From contig CBFCZU010000017.1 in the NCBI GenBank assembly GCA_965602635.1, positions 1 to 29,937 of the forward strand: a DNA stretch of 29,937 bases. Reading direction: 5' to 3'. The notes beneath the pieces were generated by a model. The model did no database searches, was not told the DNA's origin, and was given only the letters and a program-made list of their open reading frames with translations. This document shows, one piece after another, positions 1 through 7,240 of the stretch. The stretch comes from CBFCZU01 sp965602635 (GTDB lineage Bacteria > Planctomycetota > Phycisphaerae > SM23-33). A program made the translations under genes and the position numbers. Each line of letters starts with the position of its first letter. The first letter of the stretch is position 1.

Positions 1-19
1 CACAGGCTACAAGCCTGTG
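1..19. repeat. Short perfect hairpin at the window edge
   Basis: Two 8-base arms (CACAGGCT and AGCCTGTG) flank a 3-base loop. The sequence beyond the window's left edge is unknown, so this may be the end of a longer intergenic palindrome. No T-run follows in either readable direction, so it is not called a terminator. It resembles other intergenic hairpins in this window. Confidence 0.6.
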
Positions 20-112
20 CCACCAGAGCCCCATCCCCAAAACCTTAATGCACCCACTTGTTACGGCGCACAGGCGCCTTACCGGTGGGCTGTCTTCGGG
101 GGCGGCAGGGCT

Positions 113-310
113 TCAGGCGCCGCTCTTCCCGGTAGAGCGGCAGAGGGCAATGTAAACGTGGCGCAGCTTTGTCTCGCTGAGCGTCGAGAGGTACTCGGGA
201 GTGAAATCGACAGGGAAACCGCAGTCCACCCGCATGATCGACTCGATCAGCTCCCGCCGATCCATCGACACGGCCCCGTCGAGTTGCACCCGGTCTTGGT
301 CCGTTACCAT
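113..310 (-). CDS. Small hypothetical protein (65 aa)
   Basis: I do not recognise a named family. The reading frame gives an acidic-to-neutral small protein with protein-like composition: a segment MDRRELIESIMRVDCGF followed by a proline/aromatic stretch and a predicted helix around ETKLRHVYIALC. Translation could start at 310 or at an internal Met at 265, and neither has a strong ribosome-binding site. It lies on the same strand as, and about 320 bases downstream of, the FlgM-like gene. The overlapping frames in this stretch have low-complexity Arg/Pro/Ala composition typical of shadow frames, which favours this one. Its reality rests on composition only. Confidence 0.4.
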   Translation of the reverse strand: MVTDQDRVQLDGAVSMDRRELIESIMRVDCGFPVDFTPEYLSTLSETKLRHVYIALCRSTGKSGA

Positions 311-630
311 GTTGCCTGACCACCCCGCAACGTGCCTAGTATCGGCAAGTATGCCCGGCAGCTTGCGTTCGATGATGAATTAGGCTTGGCATCGCTGCGG
401 CCCCGGCGGCGGCACCGCCACGGCGGGATGCCTGGACGCACCCTTGCTGGGGGGGCGGGGTCGGCACATAATGGGACATGCTGGCTTGGTGCGCCGGGCG
501 TCGGCCGGGACCGGCAGAGCGGCACGGCCGATGACGTCAGGCTGCAGCACCTGGAGGGGTCCCAGTAGAGTGGTCCCGAGGCGGTATCGGCTCTGCCCCG
601 GCGAGGGGCGGGGGGCGCCCCGGCGGAACC
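311..630. other. Intergenic stretch without a supportable gene
   Basis: These roughly 320 bases between the two small minus-strand genes are GC-rich. All open frames across them have Arg/Pro/Gly-rich shadow-like translations. I see no RNA gene, convincing promoter or terminator here. Confidence 0.5.
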
Positions 631-888
631 CTAGAGCATGTCCTCCATGAGCCGCTGGACGGCGATCTCGAGCCGCTCGGGGGTCTCGTAGTTCCCGGCG
701 TCGATCCTGGCCTTGACCTGCCGTATCAGGTCCTTGCGGACCTCGGGGAGCTGGCGGGCCTTGTCCAGCCACTTGCCCATGTCGGTGCGCTCCTGCTTTC
801 GGGCGGTCACGTCGGTGGCCTCGGTTCGTCCCCGGGCGGGTCTTGGGTCCCGCTCGGCGGACGGCTTATTGTCTCTCGGCTCGTTCAT
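631..888 (-). CDS. FlgM-like anti-sigma factor (85 aa)
   Basis: The C-terminal half reads PEVRKDLIRQVKARIDAG followed by NYETPERLEIAVQRLMEDML. This matches the FlgM pattern of a helix containing 'vR.e.v..lk.rI..G.Y' and then a final helix ending in a hydrophobic pair. FlgM binds the flagellar sigma factor FliA (sigma-28) and blocks late flagellar transcription. The N-terminal 35 residues are polar and charged, as expected for FlgM's disordered arm. The length suits the family (about 85-100 aa). Start 888 keeps the whole arm. An internal ATG at 780 has a better Shine-Dalgarno (AGGAG, 9 bases upstream) but would remove the arm. No flagellar genes are visible nearby, so the partner cannot be inferred from context. 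Confidence 0.65.
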   Translation of the reverse strand: MNEPRDNKPSAERDPRPARGRTEATDVTARKQERTDMGKWLDKARQLPEVRKDLIRQVKARIDAGNYETPERLEIAVQRLMEDML

Positions 889-1351
889 TCGCGTTCGGGG
901 CCTGTTTTGGGACAGTCCGACAGCGCGTTCAACGACCGGCCTTGGCCATCCGTGGCGGTAGGGCTACGTATCAGGAGTGTACAATCTCGGAGCGACCCCG
1001 GCATCCGTGGCCGGGGGTTTTTCCCGAACCGACCCGATACATCGCATCCCTGCTGTGGCTGATATCGGCCGGCGAAGCCCCGGAACTTCAGCGTTTCCTG
1101 GGCGGCCATCTTGTGCGTAAGCCGCTTGCATACAGGAAGTTGCGGCGATTCGCGCCGCACCCCCGGCCAATCTCGGCAGATTTGTGAAAGTTTTTTCCGG
1201 CGGAAATATTGCCAGGTTTCTCCACGTTCTCCATCTTCACGCGTTGGCGCGGTCGCCGCGACGCGCTGCTGACCCGGGCGTGCCGGTGATGCCGCTCGCC
1301 GAGCCTGGGCTTGCGCCGGCGGGCACTGACCGTGGGCTTGCGCCTGCGGGC
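889..1351. other. Intergenic region with hairpins and short direct repeats
   Basis: No convincing gene is visible. There is a perfect 7-bp hairpin at 1141-1159 (TGCGGCG / CGCCGCA, loop ATTCG) and a T-run at about 1190-1196 beside a small TTTCC/GGAAA hairpin. A 27-base unit beginning TGGGCTTGCGCC is repeated in tandem at 1306-1332 and 1333-1359, and the second copy runs into the tRNA-linked direct repeat. Confidence 0.5.
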
Positions 1352-1359
1352 ACTTTCCG
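1306..1359. repeat. Two tandem 27-bp units
   Basis: The units at 1306-1332 and 1333-1359 share TGGGCTTGCGCC(G/T)GCGGGCACT and differ at a few positions, mostly near the end. The GC-rich wording resembles other intergenic palindromes in the window (for example 9932-9955). Confidence 0.6.
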
Positions 1360-1402
1360 CGCCGCCGAGACAGTCCCGAAGTGCCGCGACCTCAAACCGC
1401 CC

Positions 1403-1431
1403 TTGACACCGTCGCGGGTGAGCGCTAAGCC
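1403..1431 (+). promoter_or_regulatory. Promoter copy upstream of the tRNA-Leu remnant
   Basis: A perfect -35 TTGACA (1403-1408) is followed by a 17-base spacer and a -10 TAAGCC (1426-1431). The -10 differs from the intact right copy by one base. If active, it would transcribe rightward into sequence antisense to the aspartyl protease gene. Confidence 0.55.
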
Positions 1432-1447
1432 TCTGTGCCGACGGCTC

Positions 1448-1505
1448 GCCCGGGTGGCGAAACTGGCAGACGCGCTAGCTTGGGGGGCTGGTCCGCTTCG
1501 GTGGG
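1448..1505 (+). pseudogene. Truncated tRNA-Leu remnant
   Basis: The first 58 bases of the intact tRNA-Leu at 2692 are present with four substitutions. They cover the 5' acceptor strand GCCCGGG, the D arm, the anticodon arm and most of the variable arm. The T arm and 3' acceptor strand are missing, so it cannot fold as a functional tRNA. The anticodon position reads GGG instead of GAG. The anticodon stem is still pairable because one change creates a G-U wobble. Confidence 0.85.
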
Positions 1506-1535
1506 AGTTGTCTGTCTGGGGTCTCGATCATGTCG

Positions 1536-2498
1536 CTACCGTGACGGTGCCGAGGGGTCGGCTTCTCGCGCGAAAATGACCCTCATGGATGACTGGTCGA
1601 TGGTGACACTAAAATCCATCAGAACAGCCGTGCCAATAAGGAAAGATCGTCCCCCGATTTCCACAGGGGGATTGAATAGCTCGTGCTGCCCAAGGAAGGC
1701 CTTCCCCTTGAGTCTGGACCGTCGGACCCTATAGGTCGTGTGAAAGGACCGCTTCGTTATCGGCTTTGTCGCGCCGAGGCGCAGACGTCCGCTTACCTCC
1801 CCAGGAACCGAGAAGCCGCCGACGTTGCCAGAGTCGATCACAAACCACTCTCTCATCCCGCCTAAGTTGACAAGCACGGCCGGCAGACCGGCACTCCGAC
1901 GTTGCAGTTGTAGGCTCGGGGATGCGCGCCCGGGTTTCTCGCCGGACTCAGAGATGCTCTCGACGATGATAACGCCGCTTGGGAAGTCTAATGTTAGCCG
2001 GCATTGGGCGAAGCACCGGATGCCAAGGACGCCCAGGAGCTCGACACCGTGCTTCTTGTCCAGGAAGCCCTTCAAGTCCTTCGCGAGGCCCTTGACATCC
2101 CTGAATTCGGCCTCGCCCAGTTTCAGGGAATCCACTCGCACCAACGGGCAGCGCATCACTGTCCCCGCTGTGTCCCTGAAGGGCCACGTGCCCCCGGTGT
2201 AGCATCTGCCGGCGATCTTGGGCGAAAGGAGCAGCCCTGTCATCCCGGTATCCAGGAGGAAATCATAGGGTCCGCGTCCGTTCACGAAAACCGAAACCAC
2301 CGGCACGCCAACGACCCACCTGAACGGAACCACAGCCCGACCGTTAGGTATCGTAGATCTCGACGGCACGGAGAATTCCGCCGGATCCAACTGGGGCTTG
2401 GGTAGGTTGGGGGTGGAGTTCTTGTGGAACGAGCAACCTGGGGCACATGCAACGAGGACCGAAAGGAAAAAGAGGCATGATTTGTACGGCTGCACCAT
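1536..2498 (-). CDS. Retropepsin-like aspartyl protease, predicted lipoprotein (320 aa)
   Basis: The N-terminus MVQPYKSCLFFLSVLVAC is a lipoprotein signal with an LVAC lipobox, so the protein is probably anchored outside the cytoplasmic membrane. A first aspartyl protease motif, FLLDTGMTG, follows a typical 'V.VNG.GPY' strand. A second, FVIDSGNVGGF, lies about 130 residues later, so one chain supplies two catalytic Asp loops, as in single-chain pepsin-like clan AA proteases. Between them LGVLGIRC and a following 'LDFPSGVIIV' strand are usual for bacterial clan AA proteins. Its base composition looks less GC-rich than its neighbours. It sits between the two tRNA-Leu copies in opposite orientation, which suggests acquisition or rearrangement. 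The substrate is unknown. The start is the only upstream ATG that gives a good signal, although its ribosome-binding site is weak. Confidence 0.8.
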   Translation of the reverse strand: MVQPYKSCLFFLSVLVACAPGCSFHKNSTPNLPKPQLDPAEFSVPSRSTIPNGRAVVPFRWVVGVPVVSVFVNGRGPYDFLLDTGMTGLLLSPKIAGRCYTGGTWPFRDTAGTVMRCPLVRVDSLKLGEAEFRDVKGLAKDLKGFLDKKHGVELLGVLGIRCFAQCRLTLDFPSGVIIVESISESGEKPGRASPSLQLQRRSAGLPAVLVNLGGMREWFVIDSGNVGGFSVPGEVSGRLRLGATKPITKRSFHTTYRVRRSRLKGKAFLGQHELFNPPVEIGGRSFLIGTAVLMDFSVTIDQSSMRVIFAREADPSAPSR

Positions 2499-2595
2499 AC
2501 CCGCATACTATGGCTTTTTCCCGGCGTGTCCAGTAGCTGTCGATACGTGCCAAGCAGCACGAATGCCTGAGCTGAACCAACCTGGATGTTGTGCT

Positions 2596-2749
2596 ACTTT
2601 GCGCGCCGCCGAGACAGTCCCGAAGTGCCGCGACCTCAAACCGCCCTTGACACCGTCGCGGGTGAGCGCTAAGCTTCTGTGCCGACGGCTCGCCCGGGTG
2701 GCGAAATTGGCAGACGCGCTAGCTTGAGGGGCTAGTCCGCTTCGGCGGG
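2596..2749 (+). repeat. Right copy of 154-bp direct repeat
   Basis: This is the partner of 1352-1505. It continues into the complete tRNA-Leu gene, so it is the functional copy. Confidence 0.9.
2647..2675 (+). promoter_or_regulatory. tRNA-Leu promoter
   Basis: A consensus -35 TTGACA (2647-2652), a 17-base spacer and a -10 TAAGCT (2670-2675) lie 16 bases upstream of the mature tRNA 5' end. This is normal sigma-70-type spacing for a stable RNA gene. Confidence 0.75.
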
Positions 2750-2775
2750 TGCAGGTTCAACTCCTGTCCCGGGCA
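2692..2775 (+). tRNA. tRNA-Leu (anticodon GAG)
   Basis: This is an 84-base class II tRNA. The acceptor strands GCCCGGG (2692-2698) and CCCGGGC (2768-2774) pair perfectly, with discriminator A at 2775. The anticodon stem CTAGC/GCTAG encloses loop TTGAGGG with anticodon GAG (2726-2728), which reads CUC/CUU leucine codons. A long variable arm around CCGCTTCGGCGGG and a T arm GCAGG-TTCAACT-CCTGT complete the fold. The 3' CCA is not encoded. The convergent sulfatase gene ends 21 bases downstream. Confidence 0.95.
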
Positions 2776-2796
2776 TTCACACCCCCGCTGTCTCGG

Positions 2797-4224
2797 TCAG
2801 GTCCACTTCTTCCACGACGGCTCGGGCTCGTAGCCCGCCCGCCAGGCGCGGTTGTACCACCCCCGCCCGCGCATCGGGTCGCGACGCTCCTCTTGCCAGG
2901 CGAGGACCCTGTCGTGCAGCTCGTTGCGAACCTCGGCCAGGGCCGGGTCGTCGATCCGGTTGTCCATCTCGCCCGGGTCGGCCTCGAGGTCGTACAGCTC
3001 GTCGGTGTCCACCAGGTTCAGCACCAGCTTGTATCGGGCGGTGCGGATGCAGCGGATCGGCACGAAGCCCCAGAAGTGGCTGTGCGGCAGGCCGAAGCGG
3101 TTGAACTCCAGGAAGACGGCGTCGCCGATCTCGGCGGCCGGGACGGCCAGAAGAGGTACTGCGTCGCCGCCCTGAAGCTGCTCGTGCGGCTCGAGGCCCA
3201 GCAGCCGGCAGAAGGTGGGCGGCAGGTTGATGTGGCTGACCAGCGAGCGGCAGACGCTGCCCGGGGCGGTCAGGCCCGGCGCCCGGACGATCAGCGGCAC
3301 GCGCGTGGTCTCCTCGTACATGGTCATTCCCTTGCCGAGCAGCCCATGTGCGCCGTGGTGGTCGCCGTGATCGACGGTGAAGATGATCACGGTGTCTTCG
3401 GCGCAGAGGCGATCGACGGCATCGACGACGCGACCGATCTGCTCGTCCACGAAGGTCGTGCAGCCGTAGTATCGCGGGCCGTTGTTGACCGGCTGATTGT
3501 CTGGGACGCGCCCGCGCCCGCCCCAGGCGCGGTACACCGCCTCGTGCGTGGCGGGCTTGCCTTCGAGCTTGTCGGCCATGTTGGGCCGCCAGGGGCGGGT
3601 CGAGCCCTTGTAGAGGTCGTAGAACCGCTGCGGCGCCGAGGACGGGCCGTGGGGCTCGTCGAACGAGGCGACCAGGAAGAACGGCCCGCGGTCGCGGTGC
3701 TGTTCGATGAACCGGATGGCGCGGTCGGCGACGCGCGTGCCCCAGCAGTCGGCCTCGGCGATGCCCTCGCCCTGGCGCCACTTCTTGAAGCCTTCCTCGC
3801 CGACGTCCTCGATGAACCGCCGCCCGTCGTACCAGTGCTCCGGGTCGAATCCGCCGTCGGGCACGCCCGTGCCGTAGTAGCCCCCGGCCGGGCCGTCCAG
3901 GTGCCACTTGCCGATGTAACCGGCCGGGACGCCCGCGCCGGCGATCATCTCCCCCAGCCGCGCGACGTGGCGGTGGGGCGAGAGCTGGTTGGCCATCGCG
4001 CCGGAGCTGGAGCCGTACATGCCGGTGAACAGCGCCGCCCGGGCGGGCGTGCAGACCGGCGTGGTGGTGTAGGCGGCGTCGAAGCGGCACCCCTCCGCCG
4101 CCAGGCGGTCGAGGTGAGGCGTGTGCATCCACTCCGACCCGTAGCAGCCGAGCATGTCCCAGCGCTGCTGGTCGGTCATGATGAAGACGACGTTGCGGGG
4201 CCGGTCGGTTGTACCTTTGCTCAT
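2797..4224 (-). CDS. Cytoplasmic-type sulfatase (475 aa)
   Basis: This is an alkaline-phosphatase-superfamily sulfatase that should hydrolyse sulfate esters. The N-terminal metal-binding strand NVVFIMTDQQRWDMLGCYG and the motif VCTPARAALFTG (Cys58 of CxPxR, converted to formylglycine) are both present. A later TVDHGDHHGAHGLLGKG segment supplies further metal and sulfate ligands. The MTDQQR wording resembles choline-sulfatase-like members. I chose the ATG at 4224 because AAAGGCGAG lies 7 bases upstream; an in-frame ATG at 4251 has no such site. There is no signal peptide, unlike the two proteins encoded just upstream, so it probably acts on imported fragments in the cytoplasm. It is the last gene of the minus-strand operon, 40 bases after the preceding stop. 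Substrate cannot be assigned from sequence. Confidence 0.9.
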   Translation of the reverse strand: MSKGTTDRPRNVVFIMTDQQRWDMLGCYGSEWMHTPHLDRLAAEGCRFDAAYTTTPVCTPARAALFTGMYGSSSGAMANQLSPHRHVARLGEMIAGAGVPAGYIGKWHLDGPAGGYYGTGVPDGGFDPEHWYDGRRFIEDVGEEGFKKWRQGEGIAEADCWGTRVADRAIRFIEQHRDRGPFFLVASFDEPHGPSSAPQRFYDLYKGSTRPWRPNMADKLEGKPATHEAVYRAWGGRGRVPDNQPVNNGPRYYGCTTFVDEQIGRVVDAVDRLCAEDTVIIFTVDHGDHHGAHGLLGKGMTMYEETTRVPLIVRAPGLTAPGSVCRSLVSHINLPPTFCRLLGLEPHEQLQGGDAVPLLAVPAAEIGDAVFLEFNRFGLPHSHFWGFVPIRCIRTARYKLVLNLVDTDELYDLEADPGEMDNRIDDPALAEVRNELHDRVLAWQEERRDPMRGRGWYNRAWRAGYEPEPSWKKWT

Positions 4225-4264
4225 GTGCAAACTCGCCTTTCGGTTCTCCATGCCTGGCCAGGCG

Positions 4265-7204
4265 TCACGGGCTCGCCCGGCCGAGGTCGATTGTCGCCCT
4301 GGCGGTCTTGCCCGTGCACGGCTCGGCGACCTTGACCGTCCACTTGCCGCGCTCGTTCAGGCCCAGCGGTATTTCGGTGACGAAGTCGTTGCCCTTGCAG
4401 TCGATGGTCCGGCGGTACGCCCGCTGCTCCGAGCCGTCGGGTCGGAACGCCCGCATGGCCACCACCAGCCGCTCGCCCCCGACCGGGCTGGAGGTCTCCA
4501 GCTCGCCGGTGACCCGCAGCGTGTGCTTGGGCGTGACGGCCGCCCGGGCCGAGACGCCCTTGATCTCGAAAGGCCAGAACGCCAGGACCTGTGCCTCCAG
4601 CGGCCTCGACGGCAGGTCGATTTGGCCCACCTGCCCCAGGGCTTTTCGCGCCCGCAGGTCATACGCCCACAGGCCGGGCGGGGGCTTGAGGGAAAGCCTC
4701 TGGGGCTTGTCGAAGATGCTGTCGGCGATCTTCTCGTAGCGCTCGGGTATGCCGCCCAGCTCGTGCGTGTTCGTGGTTGGGTTGACCATGACGCCGACGA
4801 GGAACCCCCGCCCGCTGGCATAGACGCAGACATCGTGGCCGACGGCGGGGAAGGGGTCCTTGCCGCCTTTGTCCGAGACGGCGAACAGCGGCTTGACGCC
4901 GGCGCGGTCCAGGCGCTTCAGCAGATACCGCCGGGCCGGGGCCACGATTCGCGGCTCGAAGCGGTGGAGGAAGTATTCCTCGAGGTTGAAGTTGAGGTAG
5001 ATAATCCAGCCCTTGCCGACGCGCCTGAATATGGCCAGGTCGGCCCCGCCTGAGCTGCCGCCTGCGTAGATATTCGCCAGCTTGCGTGCCTTGAGCGTCT
5101 TCTCGAATCGTAGAAAGGGCAGGTTCCCGATCCCGCCGCCGAGCGTCACTCCCTCGCCGCTGGCCGGCAGCCTGCGGACGTCGATCTCCCGCCAGTCGCC
5201 GCGGGTGACGCCGACCAGCTTGTCCAGGACGCCCTTCTCCCGCATCCGGCAGTGCTCGTCCATGATCCCCGGCCAGGAGTCGGCGATCACCGTCCCGCCG
5301 GCTTCGGCGAACTTGCTGATCGCCCGGGCGGTCGCGTCGCTCAGGGCCACCGACCGCGGCAGGATGAGCACCTTGTAGCCGCCCTCGGCCAGGGCCCCGG
5401 CCTCGACCTGGGAGACGTCAACGTACTTCGGCCAGATGCCCACGTCCCTCAGCCACGCCGCCCAAGAGACGCGGACGCGGAAGGCAAGCTCCTTCTGGCG
5501 GACGGTCCAGGAGTCGCGCCCGGCCCATTTCTCGCCGGTCTGGGGCACGTCGCTGCGGCCGGCGACTTCGAGGATCCAGTTGCCGCGCAGCGACGGCTGG
5601 GAGTGCAGCACCGCCACCGGGTCGCGCCGCCGGCGGGCGAGGTTGCGCATCCGCCCGGGTCCGGCGTGGACCCAGTCGGCCCAGGCCTGGACGCTCTCGC
5701 CCAGCGGCGTCAGGGCCTTGCGGTCGATGTCGATCAGCCGCGAGTAGGGCTTGCCGCGGAAGGAGTCCCACTGCTGGCTCATGTCGTATCCGCGGCAGAA
5801 GGCCCGCCAGAGCCCTTCGAGCTTGGGCCCGAAGCCGGGGCAGATGACCTTGCCCTCGGCGCCGTCGTCGTAGAACGACATGATGACGTCGGGCCCCTCG
5901 CCGATGTCGTAGGGCGTCATGGCGTCGGCGACCTGGCACAGCCGCCAGAGGTCGTATCCCCAGCACGACGGCGGCTGGACGCCGGTGATCGAGCAGCGCG
6001 CGTTGCGGTCGATCGCGCGGGCGGCGCGGACGCCGGTGGCCACGGCCTCGGCCAGGACCGCGTCCATGAACTCGAGCCGGTCGGCCCAGGGGGAGAAGTT
6101 GCCCGTCTTGGCGCGGGCCAGCGCCTGCCACGTGGAGAACATCTCCACTTCGTCCCAGCCCTTGTATTCGGTCTGCCACTGGGCGTTGAGCCGCCCCAGC
6201 GTGCGGTACTGCACCTTCAGCCACTGGCGGTACCGCGCCAGGCACCACTTCGACCCGCACAGGTCGTGGGGGGCGGCCATGTTGCCGATGCCGATCTCGT
6301 CGCCGATGCCGTAGTGCAGCGGGCGGTACGGCCAGAAGCGCATGGCCGCGCAGGTGACGATGTCGGTGATGAACTTCGCCTCCTTGGGGTCGCTCAGGCA
6401 GCGGTGGCGGGCGAGCCCCACAGGCCCGCGGGCCTTGGCATGGGCCGACTTGACCTCGCGCCAGCGCTTCAGGTCGCGGTGATAGAACCCCAGCAGCGAG
6501 TACACGATGTTGGACGAGTGGAAGCGGAGGTCTGCCTGGGCGATCTCGACGGGGGAGTTGGTCGTCTGGACGGCCTGGTGGGCCAGGCCCATCTCGCGGA
6601 AGAGCCTGCCGGTGCCCTCGCGCCGGCCGGTGTTGTACACGCCCAGGACGTAGTCGGCCCAGGGGTCGTCGCCCGGCGGCGGGGCCATGCGGACGAGCTG
6701 CCGCCCGCTCCAGAGCACCTTCCCGCCGCCGGTCAGCTCGGCGCGGATGCTCAGCCCCAGGCTGATCGACCGCGAGCACTTGAGGTAGAAGGCGAAGTCG
6801 CCCCCCGTGACGGCGGCCTTGTCTATCACCCGGGCGTAGTTGTCCTCCAGCCAGACGCTGCCCGCATCCGCCGCGTCGGGGGCGCCGACGATCCGACCGG
6901 TGATCGTTGCGTGGCGGGTAAGCAGCCTGTCCAGCACCCGCGGCGGCTCGTCCAGGACCGTCAGTTCGATCATGAAGTTCCGCCCGGGGCTCTTGGCCTT
7001 GGGGTCGGAGGGCTTCTCGTACTGCGGGCCGATGCGCCGGTACTTGTACGGCGGCATGAGCGACTCGACGACGTCCTTGGAGTCCCAGACGATCGTCGTG
7101 CCCGGCTTCGGCGCGGCGTCCTGCTCGGCCGCCTCGGCAGCGCAGATGGCCACGGCCGCGAGCAGGCTCGCCGCGCTGAGCCAAAGCTGGGCACGCCACG
7201 CCAT
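4265..7204 (-). CDS. Secreted GH42-like glycoside hydrolase, second paralog (979 aa)
   Basis: The N-terminus MAWRAQLWLSAASLLAAVAI is a Sec signal peptide. The middle reads like a GH42 beta-galactosidase-type TIM barrel: HYGIGDEIGIGN carries a likely acid/base Glu, and RYRQWLKVQYRTLGRLNAQW with a following tryptophan-containing 'YKGWDEV' is the typical GH42 helix that follows it. A later block, YKVLILPRSVALSDATARAI with AGGTVIADSWPG, resembles the GH42 glutamine-amidotransferase-like trimerisation domain. A beta-sandwich-like C-terminal region follows. I could not locate a confident nucleophile Glu, so activity is uncertain. It is homologous along its length to the next upstream gene, 36 bases away. 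SD GAGGAG lies 8 bases before the ATG at 7204. Confidence 0.75.
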   Translation of the reverse strand: MAWRAQLWLSAASLLAAVAICAAEAAEQDAAPKPGTTIVWDSKDVVESLMPPYKYRRIGPQYEKPSDPKAKSPGRNFMIELTVLDEPPRVLDRLLTRHATITGRIVGAPDAADAGSVWLEDNYARVIDKAAVTGGDFAFYLKCSRSISLGLSIRAELTGGGKVLWSGRQLVRMAPPPGDDPWADYVLGVYNTGRREGTGRLFREMGLAHQAVQTTNSPVEIAQADLRFHSSNIVYSLLGFYHRDLKRWREVKSAHAKARGPVGLARHRCLSDPKEAKFITDIVTCAAMRFWPYRPLHYGIGDEIGIGNMAAPHDLCGSKWCLARYRQWLKVQYRTLGRLNAQWQTEYKGWDEVEMFSTWQALARAKTGNFSPWADRLEFMDAVLAEAVATGVRAARAIDRNARCSITGVQPPSCWGYDLWRLCQVADAMTPYDIGEGPDVIMSFYDDGAEGKVICPGFGPKLEGLWRAFCRGYDMSQQWDSFRGKPYSRLIDIDRKALTPLGESVQAWADWVHAGPGRMRNLARRRRDPVAVLHSQPSLRGNWILEVAGRSDVPQTGEKWAGRDSWTVRQKELAFRVRVSWAAWLRDVGIWPKYVDVSQVEAGALAEGGYKVLILPRSVALSDATARAISKFAEAGGTVIADSWPGIMDEHCRMREKGVLDKLVGVTRGDWREIDVRRLPASGEGVTLGGGIGNLPFLRFEKTLKARKLANIYAGGSSGGADLAIFRRVGKGWIIYLNFNLEEYFLHRFEPRIVAPARRYLLKRLDRAGVKPLFAVSDKGGKDPFPAVGHDVCVYASGRGFLVGVMVNPTTNTHELGGIPERYEKIADSIFDKPQRLSLKPPPGLWAYDLRARKALGQVGQIDLPSRPLEAQVLAFWPFEIKGVSARAAVTPKHTLRVTGELETSSPVGGERLVVAMRAFRPDGSEQRAYRRTIDCKGNDFVTEIPLGLNERGKWTVKVAEPCTGKTARATIDLGRASP

Positions 7205-7240
7205 CTACTCGCTCCTCGTCCCGCCCGTTTGGCGCGGGGG

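Larger units (their letters stand above)
1352..1505 (+). repeat. Left copy of 154-bp direct repeat (promoter and 5' tRNA-Leu)
   Basis: This segment matches 2596-2749 at a constant offset of 1244 bases with six mismatches by eye (1357, 1431, 1463, 1483, 1490, 1502). It includes the region upstream of the tRNA, the promoter, and the tRNA body through the variable arm. Similarity stops abruptly at about 1505, just before the T arm. Confidence 0.9.

Noticed and set aside
1448..1535. A second functional tRNA (Pro, anticodon GGG)
   Set aside because: The body is leucine-type, and the T arm and 3' acceptor strand are missing, so it is a remnant and not a working tRNA.
2749..4335. A 528-codon plus-strand frame opposite the sulfatase
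   Set aside because: It is the antisense shadow of a clear sulfatase with intact catalytic motifs; its translation is Val/Ala/Arg/Gly-rich with no recognisable domain.
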